Both the position numbers and the translations under genes were made by a program. Source: Hyphomicrobium sp. 12-62-95 (GTDB lineage Bacteria > Pseudomonadota > Alphaproteobacteria > Rhizobiales > Hyphomicrobiaceae). Taken from it: a stretch of DNA of 64,000 nt. This document shows, piece after piece, positions 54,901 through 63,600 of this stretch. Numbering within the stretch: position 1 is the first letter of the stretch; every line of letters starts with the position of its first letter. The stretch covers positions 124,001-188,000 of the forward strand of contig NCCZ01000004.1 in NCBI GenBank assembly GCA_002279935.1, in the 5' to 3' direction. The notes below the pieces were generated by a model. That model made no database searches and had not been told where the DNA came from. It saw nothing but the letters and a program-made list of their open reading frames with translations.

Positions 54901-54932
54901 AAAAAGCCCCGGAGCACTGCCGCTCCGGGGCT
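54901..54932 (-). terminator. Terminator after mscL
   Basis: AGCCCCGGAGC (54905-54915) pairs with GCTCCGGGGCT (54922-54932); on the minus strand a T-run follows. It separates the convergent mscL and radical SAM genes. Confidence 0.88.
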
Positions 54933-54958
54933 CATTGTCATTGCAGTTGCGTTGCAGC

Positions 54959-55351
54959 TTACTTCTCGGCGACGAGCGCGTCGCGGATTTCCTTCAGATA
55001 AACTTCCGACGGCGGCGGTGCGGCCGGTGCGGCAGCCGGTGCCGGCTTCTTCATCGAGTTCATCGCCTTGACGAGCAGGAAGATCGCAAACGCCGTGATC
55101 AGGAACTTGATGACGGCATTGAGGAACAGGCCGTACTTGATGCCCACGCCATCGCCGGTCGGCGTCGGCAGCGTCACGGCAAGCGTCGAGAAGTCCACCC
55201 CGGCCATCGCATAGCCGATCGGCGGCATGATGATGTTGTCGACGAGCGTCGAGACGATCGGCGCGAACGCCGCGCCCATGATGACACCGACCGCTAGGTC
55301 GACGACGTTGCCCTTCATCGCGAATTCGCGAAATTCTTGGATCATGCCCAT
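54959..55351 (-). CDS. mscL: Large-conductance mechanosensitive channel
   Basis: 130 residues from the Met of MGMIQEFREFAMKGNVVDLAVGVIMGAAFAPIVSTLVDNIIMPPIGYAM, the MscL signature including the first helix and its gate. The second helix is LNAVIKFLITAFAIFLLVKAMN. An Ala/Pro stretch precedes the C-terminal helix (EVYLKEIRDALVAEK). The pentamer opens under membrane tension to release solutes on osmotic downshock. It stands alone. Confidence 0.96.
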   Translation of the reverse strand: MGMIQEFREFAMKGNVVDLAVGVIMGAAFAPIVSTLVDNIIMPPIGYAMAGVDFSTLAVTLPTPTGDGVGIKYGLFLNAVIKFLITAFAIFLLVKAMNSMKKPAPAAAPAAPPPSEVYLKEIRDALVAEK

Positions 55352-55690
55352 AGTGGTCTTCCCCTGTTTGCCAAGCCGGCCGTATCCGTGCGCCAAAGCG
55401 GCCGCACCAAAACGCACCGCGTCGCCGCAATCCGGCGATTCGCTGGCCGGACGATAGGCAACCTGACGCTGCGGGACAATCCTTAGACGGCCTTTCATTT
55501 GTTCCCCTGAAGGGAATATCCTTCCCAGAAACCAGCCGATTGCAGCATCCGGTGAAGCGCCGCCCGCCGGCTATGCACCCGCCGGACAAACAAAAGGCGA
55601 AAACCTGCTGGTACGTGCCCGATCCTGAGCTAAACAATCCGCTGGCACGCTCCCGGGAGGGTCGGGCCGGCGTACGGAAGGGGACGCGGG

Positions 55691-55951
55691 ATGATTGAGC
55701 GCAAGGAACGCAAGCCCTACTGGCGGCACACCAAGTGGCAAATGTTCGCCAGCTTGATTCCGTTTTTTGCGGTGATCATCATTCTGCCGCTCTATGCCGA
55801 GCAATTGAACTCCAACAAGTTTCTGGGATTCCCGCTGGGCTACTTCCTCGCCGCCCACGGTCTCGTGCTGATCGCCGTCATCACGGTGGCAAGTTTCGTC
55901 CGCCAGCAGGATGCGATCGACCACTGGCACGGCGCCCATGAGGACAATTGA
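55691..55951 (+). CDS. DUF4212/DUF485-like small subunit of a sodium:solute symporter
   Basis: 86 residues with two transmembrane helices (MFASLIPFFAVIIILPLYAE and YFLAAHGLVLIAVITVASFV), and the wording FLGFPLGYFLAAHG typical of the small subunits that pair with VC_2705-type symporters. It overlaps or nearly abuts the symporter gene, so the two are translationally linked. It probably helps stability or regulation of the transporter. Confidence 0.8.
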   Translation: MIERKERKPYWRHTKWQMFASLIPFFAVIIILPLYAEQLNSNKFLGFPLGYFLAAHGLVLIAVITVASFVRQQDAIDHWHGAHEDN

Positions 55952-55956
55952 CGGCG

Positions 55957-57795
55957 ATGGCCAATCTCTCCCCGTCGCGCGCCGTTAATCCCCGTCTCGG
56001 ATCCTACTTCGGCATTTTCCTCAGCGCGTTTGCGGCCATCGCGCTGTTGAGCCTGATCCTCTACGGCCTCGGCATCGAACCGCCGGTGCTAAGCCTAGCC
56101 ATGCTGATTGGACCGCTGGCGCTGTACGCCGGCATCGGCTTGTCAACGCACGCCACCGACCCGCTTGATTTCTTTGCCGCCGGCCGCCGCGTACCTGCCT
56201 TCTTCAACGGCCTCGTACTGGCAATGTCTGCGTTCGGCGCCACCGGTCTCGTCGCGCTGACCGGCTTGTTCTTCCTCATTGGCTTCGACGCGCTGTTCAT
56301 CGCCATCGGCGCGCTGGGTGGCTTCGTCATCATGGCCGTCCTACTCGCCCCGTTTCTGCGCAAATTCGGCGCCTACACCATCCCGAGCTACCTCGGCCGC
56401 CGTTTCGAATCCCGCCCACTCCGCCTCGCTTCGGCGCTTGTTGTGGCCGCGCCCATCCTCATGGTGCTGTCCGCCGAACTCCGCTTCGTCGCTGAAGCCG
56501 CCGTACAATTATCCGGCTGGACTCGCGGCCAGATCTTCCTGCTGATCTATCTCGTCCTGTTGGCCACGCTGGTCACCGGCGGCATGCGCTCCATGACGTG
56601 GACGAGCGTTGCCCAAAGCCTGGCGGCATTCTTCGCCATCATGGTCCCGGTCATCATCGTCGCCGCCATCGTGACGACGATGCCCGTGCCGCAACTGACA
56701 CACGGACCCGTGCTGCGCGCCGTCGGCCGCAACGAGGCCATTCAGGGGCTGCCGATCATTCTGCCGCCCATGCTCGCTTTCGACCTCCCCGGCCCCGAAC
56801 TGCAACCGATCCTGAAGCGCTTCGCCGACCCGTTTGGTGCAGTTGGCGCCAGCGCCTTTGTTCTCGGCACCCTGTCGATGATTGCCGGCGTCGCGTCCGC
56901 CCCTTGGCTGCTGCCGCGTTTGGCGGCCGCTCCGGGGGTCTATGAAGCCCGCAAAACGCTGGGCTGGGCGACATTTATCTTTGGTATCGCCATGCTGTCT
57001 GCGGCCTCCATCGCCGTGTTCATGCGCGACTACCTGATGGACCTTCTCGCCACGCCGGGCCCCGCCGTCGTTCCGCCCTGGCTGGCCGATCTGGCCAAGC
57101 GCGGCTTTGCCTCGATTACCGAAACAGGCACCCAATTCACCACCCAGAGCATCAGCTTCGCCCGCGATAGCGTGATCCTCAGCCTACCGGTCGCCGCCGA
57201 ATTGCCGCCCATGCTGCTTGATCTCACCCTTGCCGCCATCGTCGCGGGTGGGTTAGTGACCGCCAGCGCCGCGACCACCGCTCTTGGCCACATCCTGTCC
57301 GAAGACATCCTTTTCGGCACCACCTGGGAACCGCCCCACGGCCCCTCCCGGCTCCATGCGGGCCGCGTCGGAATCGCCATAGCCGCAGTATCAGGCATTC
57401 TTGCCGCCGCCTTCCTGACAACGGACCCCCTCCGGGTCGTCCTCTGCGCCTTCGCGATCGGTGGGTCCTCTCTGTTCGCAGTGTTGGTGCTCTCCATCTG
57501 GTGGAAGCGCATGAACGCCTACGGCGCCATGGCCGGCGTTCTCACCGGTTTCGGGGTCGCCGTTCTGGTCGTGATGGGCGGTCAAGCCGAAGGTGCTGCC
57601 GTCCCCAGTGCGCTAGCGGCCATGATCGGCATCCCGGCGTCGATGGCCGCCGTATTCGCGGTCTCGTTCGCGACCCCGGCCCCCAGCCGCCATGTCCTGG
57701 AGATGGTCCGCGACATCCGCATTCCCGGCGGCGAAATTCTCTACGACCGCGAACTGCGCACCCAACGTCTCAAGAAGCAGCGGCAACTCGGCTAA
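55957..57795 (+). CDS. Sodium:solute symporter, VC_2705/ActP-like
   Basis: About 612 residues from ATG 55957; a TTG at 55948 that overlaps the upstream stop is also possible. It has some 13 hydrophobic helices with the SSS pattern (DFFAAGRRVPAFFNGLVLAMSAFGATGLVALTGLFFLIG, GGFVIMAVLLAPFLRKFGAYTIPSYLGRRF, GGMRSMTWTSVAQSLAAFFAI). This subgroup carries acetate or other small carboxylates in known cases; the substrate here is not determined. It is followed by the LuxR-type regulator in the same direction. Confidence 0.88.
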   Translation: MANLSPSRAVNPRLGSYFGIFLSAFAAIALLSLILYGLGIEPPVLSLAMLIGPLALYAGIGLSTHATDPLDFFAAGRRVPAFFNGLVLAMSAFGATGLVALTGLFFLIGFDALFIAIGALGGFVIMAVLLAPFLRKFGAYTIPSYLGRRFESRPLRLASALVVAAPILMVLSAELRFVAEAAVQLSGWTRGQIFLLIYLVLLATLVTGGMRSMTWTSVAQSLAAFFAIMVPVIIVAAIVTTMPVPQLTHGPVLRAVGRNEAIQGLPIILPPMLAFDLPGPELQPILKRFADPFGAVGASAFVLGTLSMIAGVASAPWLLPRLAAAPGVYEARKTLGWATFIFGIAMLSAASIAVFMRDYLMDLLATPGPAVVPPWLADLAKRGFASITETGTQFTTQSISFARDSVILSLPVAAELPPMLLDLTLAAIVAGGLVTASAATTALGHILSEDILFGTTWEPPHGPSRLHAGRVGIAIAAVSGILAAAFLTTDPLRVVLCAFAIGGSSLFAVLVLSIWWKRMNAYGAMAGVLTGFGVAVLVVMGGQAEGAAVPSALAAMIGIPASMAAVFAVSFATPAPSRHVLEMVRDIRIPGGEILYDRELRTQRLKKQRQLG

Positions 57796-58023
57796 CCAAC
57801 CGGTCCCGCGCAGCGTGTTTTCAGGTAGCCTAAAAGCCGCGAAACTCCTACTTAGGTCGGAGGCGGTTCGCTGGGCGGCGCCGCAGCCAGACGCGCATAT
57901 CAACCGCACCAAGACTTTGCCCCGGAGCTTGGTGCCGGTCTCCCCTATGATGGACACGATGACGATCAACGGCTGCAATTTTGGCCCTGGATATCCAATC
58001 CGGAAACGGGAGGGCGGCACGTC

Positions 58024-58701
58024 ATGATGCCAATCACCTCCGGCGCCCCCGTGCGCACCACGGGCCAGAAGCCACGCATTCTGGTCGCCGACAAAAATCC
58101 TGTCGTGCGAACCGGCTTGGCCGAACTGATCGGCCGCGATGGCCGCTTCGACATCGTTTCCACCGTCTCAACGGGCGGCGCCTTCATCGCTGCCTGCACC
58201 GAGGGCCAGGTCGACATCGGCCTCATCGGCTGGTCGCTCCCCGACATGACCGGCGGCGACGTTCTCGAAACATTGAAGCGTCGCCAGATCGGCACGCGCG
58301 TCATCATCTACACAGGCGAATCCGTTGCCGACGTCCTGCGCCAGACGATCAAGTCCGGCGCCTGGGGTTTCATATCAAAGAGTGATGAACCCCCCGTGCT
58401 CCTCGATACGATCTCGTGGGTCGCGCGCGGGCGCTTGTGCTTCCCCTACGTCGATCTCGAAACACTGTCGCAAGATCCACTCGAGATGCTCACCTCGCGC
58501 GAGCGCGAACTCTTGGCGGCCTTGGCCAATGGGTGGTCCAATCTTCAGATCGCGTCGCGCATTGGCATTTCGCGCAACACGGTGAAATACCACCTGAAGA
58601 ATCTCTACGACAAACTGGGCGTCAACAATCGCGCCATGGCCGTTGCGCTGTACATGTCCAAAACAACGCGCACGCCCCTTCAGGACACGTCGGCAGGGTA
58701 G
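58024..58701 (+). CDS. LuxR/NarL-type regulator with a non-phosphorylatable receiver
   Basis: 225 residues (second Met is one codon later). The receiver-like domain covers about 17-140, and the LuxR helix-turn-helix covers about 155-215 (LTSRERELLAALANGWSNLQIASRIGISRNTVKYHLKNLYDKLGVNNRAMAVALY). Aligned by eye with NarL, the phospho-accepting Asp is replaced by Gly69 (DIGLIGWSLPDMTGG), and the acidic pair is D23-K24 (VADKNPVV). Thr and Lys of the pocket (IIYTGES, ISKSD) remain. It lies 292 bases upstream of sga in the same direction, so regulation of the serine cycle is plausible but inferred. Confidence 0.88.
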   Translation: MMPITSGAPVRTTGQKPRILVADKNPVVRTGLAELIGRDGRFDIVSTVSTGGAFIAACTEGQVDIGLIGWSLPDMTGGDVLETLKRRQIGTRVIIYTGESVADVLRQTIKSGAWGFISKSDEPPVLLDTISWVARGRLCFPYVDLETLSQDPLEMLTSRERELLAALANGWSNLQIASRIGISRNTVKYHLKNLYDKLGVNNRAMAVALYMSKTTRTPLQDTSAG

Positions 58702-58993
58702 GTTCAGCGCTACCCGTTTGGATGGCGGCACACCACCTTTGACCGGTTTGAAACCCACCCAACTGAGCCGCAAATCTCGCCGCGCGGGTATTGTGATGCC
58801 CTAAGCAATCGTGAATGTTGCGCCCGACCAGCCGGTGGTATGTCGAGGGTTCTGAACCGGACCCTGTAGATCGCCACGGCCCGGCAGAAGTTTTTCATCT
58901 GCAGCGAATGCCGCGCCTGAAAGCGTCCTTGGATAGAGACGCTAGACTTCGCGACGCCGCCGCGAGTTCGAACCGACGACTGGAGGAAACATC
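58702..58993 (+). promoter_or_regulatory. Leader and promoter region of the serine-cycle cluster
   Basis: 292 bases between the regulator and sga. It presumably holds the cluster promoter; no strong -35/-10, riboswitch or hairpin stands out by eye. A perfect GGAGG (58982-58986) serves sga. Confidence 0.4.
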
Positions 58994-60199
58994 ATGTCCG
59001 TGACGCCGCATCTCTTCATCCCCGGCCCGACCAACATCCCTGAAGCCGTCCGCATGGCCATGAACGTGCCCATGATCGACATGCGCTCGGGCGAATTTCC
59101 CAAGCTCACGCTCCCGATCTTCGAAGACCTCAAGAAGGTCTTCAAGATGAAGGACGGCCGGGTTTTCATTTTCCCGTCGTCGGGCACGGGCGCCTGGGAA
59201 TCGGCGATCCAGAACACGCTGAAGACGGGCGACAAGGTTCTCATGAGCCGCTTCGGTCAGTTCTCGCTCCTCTGGGTCGACATGGCTGAACGTCTCGGCC
59301 TCAAGGTCGAACTCTGCGACGAAGAGTGGGGCACGGGCGTTCCCCTCGAAAAGTATGCCGACATCCTCGCCAAGGATACGGCGCACGAGATCAAGGCCGT
59401 CTTCGCAACCCACAACGAAACCGCAACGGGCGTCACCTCCGACATCGCTGGCGTCCGCAAGGCGCTCGATGCGGCCAAGCATCCCGCCATGCTGTTCGTC
59501 GATAGCGTCTCGGGCGTCGGTTCGCTCGACATGCGCATGGGCGAATGGGGCGTCGATTGCTGCGTCTCCGGCTCGCAGAAGGGCTTCATGCTCCCAACCG
59601 GCCTCGGCATCCTCGCCGTCAGCCAGAAGGCACTCGACGCGAACAAGGCCGGCGGCGGCATGCCGCGCTGCTTCCTCGCGTGGGAAGACCACATCAAGAC
59701 CAACGACCTCGGCTACTTCCCCTACACGCCGGCAACGCAGCTCATCCAGGGCCTGCGCGCCTCTCTTGATCTGATCGCCGCTGAAGGTCTGGAAAACATC
59801 TTCGCGCGCCACCATCGCCTCGCCAACGGCGTCCGCGCCGCGGTCGACGCATGGGGCTTGAAGCTCTGCGCCAAGGAGCCGAAGTGGCACTCCGACACCG
59901 TCTCGGCGATCCTTGCCCCTGAAGGCATCGACAGCGCCCAGATCGTGAAGACTGCCTACTACCGTTACAACACCTCGCTCGGCGTCGGCCTGAACAAGGT
60001 CGCCGGCCGCGTCTTCCGCATCGGTCACCTCGGTGCGCTCGATGAGTTCATGGTCGGTGGCGTGCTGTTCTCGGTCGAAATGGCGCTCAAGGATTGCGGC
60101 GTGCCGGTGAAGTTTGGTTCGGGCACGGGTGCCGCGGCCGAATACTTCAACTCCACCGCGACCAAGGCCGCCGAACTGCCGAAGGCCAAGGCAGCCTAA
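58994..60199 (+). CDS. sgaA: Serine-glyoxylate aminotransferase
   Basis: 401 residues from ATG 58994. Family landmarks are HLFIPGPTNIPEAVRMAMNVPMIDMRSGEF, FIFPSSGTGAWESAIQNTL, FATHNETATGVTSDIAGVR, DSVSGVGSLDMRMGEWGVDCCVSGSQKGFMLPTGLGILAVS (PLP lysine in SQKG), and KAGGGMPRCFLAWEDHIK. It transfers the amino group of serine to glyoxylate, giving hydroxypyruvate and glycine, the entry step of the serine cycle after serine hydroxymethyltransferase. A GC-rich hairpin follows before the next gene. Confidence 0.96.
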   Translation: MSVTPHLFIPGPTNIPEAVRMAMNVPMIDMRSGEFPKLTLPIFEDLKKVFKMKDGRVFIFPSSGTGAWESAIQNTLKTGDKVLMSRFGQFSLLWVDMAERLGLKVELCDEEWGTGVPLEKYADILAKDTAHEIKAVFATHNETATGVTSDIAGVRKALDAAKHPAMLFVDSVSGVGSLDMRMGEWGVDCCVSGSQKGFMLPTGLGILAVSQKALDANKAGGGMPRCFLAWEDHIKTNDLGYFPYTPATQLIQGLRASLDLIAAEGLENIFARHHRLANGVRAAVDAWGLKLCAKEPKWHSDTVSAILAPEGIDSAQIVKTAYYRYNTSLGVGLNKVAGRVFRIGHLGALDEFMVGGVLFSVEMALKDCGVPVKFGSGTGAAAEYFNSTATKAAELPKAKAA

Positions 60200-60207
60200 G
60201 TAAAATC

Positions 60208-60236
60208 CGGCGGCACTCTCCAACAGGGTGCCGCCG
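60208..60236 (+). other. GC-rich hairpin between sga and mcl
   Basis: CGGCGGCAC (60208-60216) pairs with GTGCCGCCG (60228-60236); the following CTCTTCT is a weak U-tract. It may lower read-through or protect the sga message. Confidence 0.5.
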
Positions 60237-60341
60237 CTCTTCTGACCGGCATCAACTTCTCCGGCCAGGCCCCGCCCGGTCGCAAAGCGTGGTGCGCCAC
60301 ACGACCATTCAAAATCTCGCAAGACAACAAGGAAACGTCCG

Positions 60342-61289
60342 ATGAGCTTTACCCTCTATCCGCTCAAGAAGCAGCGTCTGCAGCGCTCTGAGCTTGCCGT
60401 TCCCGGCTCCAACGTCACCATGATCGAGAAGGCGCTCGTCTCGGCCGCCGACTACGTGTTCCTTGATTGCGAAGATGCCGTCGCTCCGCCGGACAAGGAA
60501 CAGGCCCGCAAAAACATCATTCAGGCCCTGAACGATCTTGACTGGAAGGGCCACGGCAAAACCGTGTCCGTCCGCATCAACGGCCTCGACACCCACTACT
60601 GCTGTCGCGACGTTGTCGATATCGTCGAGCAGGCCGGCTCCAAGCTCGACACTATCCTGATCCCGAAGGTCGGCGTTCCCGCCGACGTCTATGCGATCGA
60701 AAGCTTCGTCAGCCAGATCGAAGTCGCCAAGGGCTTTACGAATCGGATCGGCACGGAAGCGTTGATCGAAACGCCGCTCGGCATGGCCAACGTCGAAGCC
60801 ATTGCCTCGGCCAACAGCCGCCTCGAAGCCATGCACTTTGGCGTCGCCGACTATGCCGCCTTCAATAAGGCTCGCACCGTCGTCATCGGCGGCCTGAACC
60901 CCGACTATCCCGGCGACCAGTGGCACTTTGCCCTCTCGCGCATGACGGTGGCCTGTCGCGCGTACGGCTTGCGTCCCATCGACGGCCCGTTCGGCGACTT
61001 CTCCGATCCCGCCGGCTACACGGCCGGTGCCAAACGCGCTGCTGCTCTCGGCATTGAAGGTAAGTGGGCCATCCATCCCTCCCAGATCGAACTCGCCAAT
61101 GCCGTCTTCTCGCCGACGGCAGCCGAAGTTGAAAAGGCCAAGCGCATCATCGCCGCCCTTAAGGAAGCCGAAGCCCAGGGCAAGGGCGCAGCCTCGCTTG
61201 ACGGCAAGATGATCGACGCTGCGTCTGAGAAGATGGCAACGAACATCCTCGTCGTCGCGGACAAGATCGCGTCGAGCGCTGGCAAGTAA
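60342..61289 (+). CDS. mcl: Malyl-CoA lyase (HpcH/HpaI aldolase family)
   Basis: 315 residues from ATG 60342 with AAGGA eight bases ahead. The citrate lyase beta-like fold is seen in RSELAVPGSNVTMIEKALVSAADYVFLDCEDAVAPPDKEQARKNIIQAL, SVRINGLDTHYCCRDVVDIVEQAG, ALIETPLGMANVEAIASANSRLEAMHFGVADYAA, and GKWAIHPSQIELAN. It cleaves malyl-CoA to acetyl-CoA and glyoxylate, closing the cycle. In Methylobacterium the gene lies after ppc; here it is between sga and mtkA. Confidence 0.95.
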   Translation: MSFTLYPLKKQRLQRSELAVPGSNVTMIEKALVSAADYVFLDCEDAVAPPDKEQARKNIIQALNDLDWKGHGKTVSVRINGLDTHYCCRDVVDIVEQAGSKLDTILIPKVGVPADVYAIESFVSQIEVAKGFTNRIGTEALIETPLGMANVEAIASANSRLEAMHFGVADYAAFNKARTVVIGGLNPDYPGDQWHFALSRMTVACRAYGLRPIDGPFGDFSDPAGYTAGAKRAAALGIEGKWAIHPSQIELANAVFSPTAAEVEKAKRIIAALKEAEAQGKGAASLDGKMIDAASEKMATNILVVADKIASSAGK

Positions 61290-61330
61290 GCATCGACGTA
61301 CGGCGGAATTCGATTTGAGGAGGTCCAAAA

Positions 61331-62500
61331 ATGGACATTCACGAATACCAGGCCAAGGAACTGCTCTCTAGGTTCGGCGTCGCCGTCCCCCGTGGCGGCC
61401 TCGCCTACAGCCCTGAACAGGCAGTCTATCGTGCAAACGAGATCGGGGGCTCGAAGTGGGCTGTGAAAGCACAGATCCACTCCGGCGCCCGCGGTAAGGC
61501 TGGTGGGATCAAACTCTGCCGGACCGACAACGACATCGAGGAAGCAGCCGAGTCACTCCTCGGCAAGCGCCTCGTCACGGTGCAGACGGGCCCCACGGGT
61601 AAGCTCGTCTCACGCCTCTACATCGAAGAGGCAACCGACATCGACAAGGAGATCTACCTCTCCTTCGTCATGGACCGCGCTGCTGAACGCATCGTGGTTG
61701 TTGCCTCCGCGGCGGGCGGCATGGATATCGAAGAGATTTCCCATAGCCGCCCCGACACGCTCATCAAGGTGCAGGTCGACCCCGCCGTCGGCATGCAGGG
61801 CTTCCAGGCCCGCGAAGTGGCGTTCGGTCTCGGCATCGAGCCTGAACTCATCTCCAAGATGGAGCGCACGATCCTCGGCGCCTACCGCGCCTTCCGCGAT
61901 CTCGACGCCACCATGGTTGAGATCAACCCGCTCGTCATCACCAAGCAGAAGAACGTCGTGGCGCTCGATGCCAAGATGAGCTTCGACGAGAACGCGCTTT
62001 TCCGCCGTCCGCATATCGCGGAACTGCGCGACAAGAGCCAGGAAGACCCGCGCGAAACCTACGCCTCCGACCGCGGCCTGGCCTACGTCGGCCTCGAAGG
62101 CGACATCGGCTGCATCGTCAACGGCGCCGGTCTCGCTATGGCCACGCTCGACATGATCAAACTGGCCGGCGGCGATCCCGCCAACTTCCTCGACATCGGC
62201 GGCGGCGCCAGTCCCGAGCGCGTGACGAAGTCGTTCAAGGCCGTTCTTCGCGACAAAAACGTGAAGGCCATTCTCGTCAACGTCTTCGCCGGCATCAATC
62301 GCTGCGACTGGGTTGCGAAGGGTGTGGTCGACGCGGTCAAGGAACTCGAGATCAAGATGCCGATCGTGGTCCGGCTCGCCGGCACGAACGTCGAAGAAGG
62401 CCGCCGCATCATCGATACGAGCGGTCTCACGGTGATCAGTGCCGAATCGCTGGCGGATGCGGCGGCCAAGGCCGTCGCCGCCGCCAAGTCCGCGGCTTGA
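61331..62500 (+). CDS. mtkA: Malate-CoA ligase beta subunit (malate thiokinase)
   Basis: 389 residues from ATG 61331 with a strong GAGGAGG ahead. The ATP-grasp domain reads [79 protein letters not shown], and the ligase domain [45 protein letters not shown]. Although close to succinyl-CoA synthetase SucC, its place beside mcl and ppc marks it as the serine-cycle enzyme. It uses ATP to make malyl-CoA from malate. Confidence 0.94.
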   Translation: MDIHEYQAKELLSRFGVAVPRGGLAYSPEQAVYRANEIGGSKWAVKAQIHSGARGKAGGIKLCRTDNDIEEAAESLLGKRLVTVQTGPTGKLVSRLYIEEATDIDKEIYLSFVMDRAAERIVVVASAAGGMDIEEISHSRPDTLIKVQVDPAVGMQGFQAREVAFGLGIEPELISKMERTILGAYRAFRDLDATMVEINPLVITKQKNVVALDAKMSFDENALFRRPHIAELRDKSQEDPRETYASDRGLAYVGLEGDIGCIVNGAGLAMATLDMIKLAGGDPANFLDIGGGASPERVTKSFKAVLRDKNVKAILVNVFAGINRCDWVAKGVVDAVKELEIKMPIVVRLAGTNVEEGRRIIDTSGLTVISAESLADAAAKAVAAAKSAA

Positions 62501-62519
62501 GGAAAGAGGAGTAGGTCTC

Positions 62520-63416
62520 ATGGCGATCTTCATCAACGAGAACACCTCGATCCTGATCCAGGGCTTCACCGGCCGCATCGGCACGTTCCACGCCCAGGAA
62601 ATGATCGACTACGGCTCCAACGTCGTCGGCGGCGTCACGCCCGGCAAAGGTGGCTCCACCCACCTTGGCCGTCCCGTGTTCAACACCGTCAAAGGCGCGG
62701 TGCAGGAAACCGGCGCGGAAGCCTCCATCGTGTTCGTCCCGCCGCCCTTCGCGGCCGACGCGATCATGGAAGCAGCCGACGCCGGCATCCGTTACTGCGT
62801 CTGCATCACCGACGGCATTCCTGCGCAAGATATGATCCGCGTGAAGCGCTACATGCGCCGCTACAAAAAAGAGCAGCGCATGATCCTCACCGGCCCCAAC
62901 TGCGCCGGCACCATCTCGCCCGGCAAAGCCATGCTCGGCATCATGCCCGGTCACATCTACATGCCGGGCCGCGTCGGCATCGTCGGCCGCTCCGGCACGC
63001 TGGGCTATGAAGCAGCAGCCCAGCTCAAGGAACTCGGCATCGGCGTCTCGACCTCGGTCGGCATTGGCGGCGACCCGATCAACGGTTCCTCGCATCGCGA
63101 CATCCTCGAGCACTTCGAGAACGATCCCGATACCGACGCCATCCTGATGATCGGCGAAATCGGCGGACCGCAGGAAGCCGAAGCCGGCATGTGGGCCAAA
63201 GAGAACATGAAGAAGCCGGTCGTCGCGTACATCGCCGGCCTGTCGGCGCCCAAGGGCCGCCGCATGGGCCATGCCGGTGCGATCGTCTCCGCCTTCGGTG
63301 AATCGGCTGCGGAAAAGGTCGAAATCCTGAAAGGCTGCGGCGTGTCCATCGCGCCGACGCCATCCGAAATGGGCGCCACCATCGCCAAGGTTCTGCAGGC
63401 TCGCAAAGCCGCTTAA
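62520..63416 (+). CDS. mtkB: Malate-CoA ligase alpha subunit
   Basis: 298 residues from ATG 62520, which has AAAGAGGAG ahead. The CoA-binding fold starts SILIQGFTGRIGTFHAQEMIDYGSNVVGGVTPGKGG; the active phosphohistidine lies in GRRMGHAGAIVSAFGESAAEK, and GRVGIVGRSGTLGYEAAAQLKELGIGVSTSVGIGGDPINGSSH is the typical ligase stretch. It is 19 bases downstream of mtkA and forms the heteromeric ligase with it. Two hairpins follow before ppc. Confidence 0.94.
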   Translation: MAIFINENTSILIQGFTGRIGTFHAQEMIDYGSNVVGGVTPGKGGSTHLGRPVFNTVKGAVQETGAEASIVFVPPPFAADAIMEAADAGIRYCVCITDGIPAQDMIRVKRYMRRYKKEQRMILTGPNCAGTISPGKAMLGIMPGHIYMPGRVGIVGRSGTLGYEAAAQLKELGIGVSTSVGIGGDPINGSSHRDILEHFENDPDTDAILMIGEIGGPQEAEAGMWAKENMKKPVVAYIAGLSAPKGRRMGHAGAIVSAFGESAAEKVEILKGCGVSIAPTPSEMGATIAKVLQARKAA

Positions 63417-63422
63417 TCTCAC

Positions 63423-63476
63423 GTCGCTCGCGCGACATACGAGTTTGCCGTCCGCGTCCTCACCGATGCGGACGGC
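63423..63476 (+). other. Two GC-rich hairpins between mtkB and ppc
   Basis: GTCGC/GCGAC (about 63423-63436) is followed by GCCGTCCGC (63447-63455) pairing with GCGGACGGC (63468-63476). No U-tract follows, so they are more likely RNA-stability or processing elements than terminators. Confidence 0.5.
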
Positions 63477-63600
63477 CAAGCAAGAATGAAGCAAGCATCC
63501 GGGCCGCGGGCCGTTCGAGATCTTGCCGGGTGTGGGTCAACGGCCCTACCCTCGGGTTCGAAAGCCTGATCTGGCCCGTCCCCTTCTGGAGGAATGCCGC

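Noticed and set aside
58895..60322. A 475-codon open frame on the minus strand opposite sgaA
   Set aside because: It is a shadow of the strong codon bias of sgaA in this high-GC DNA; the translated sequence has no family likeness, while sgaA is certain.
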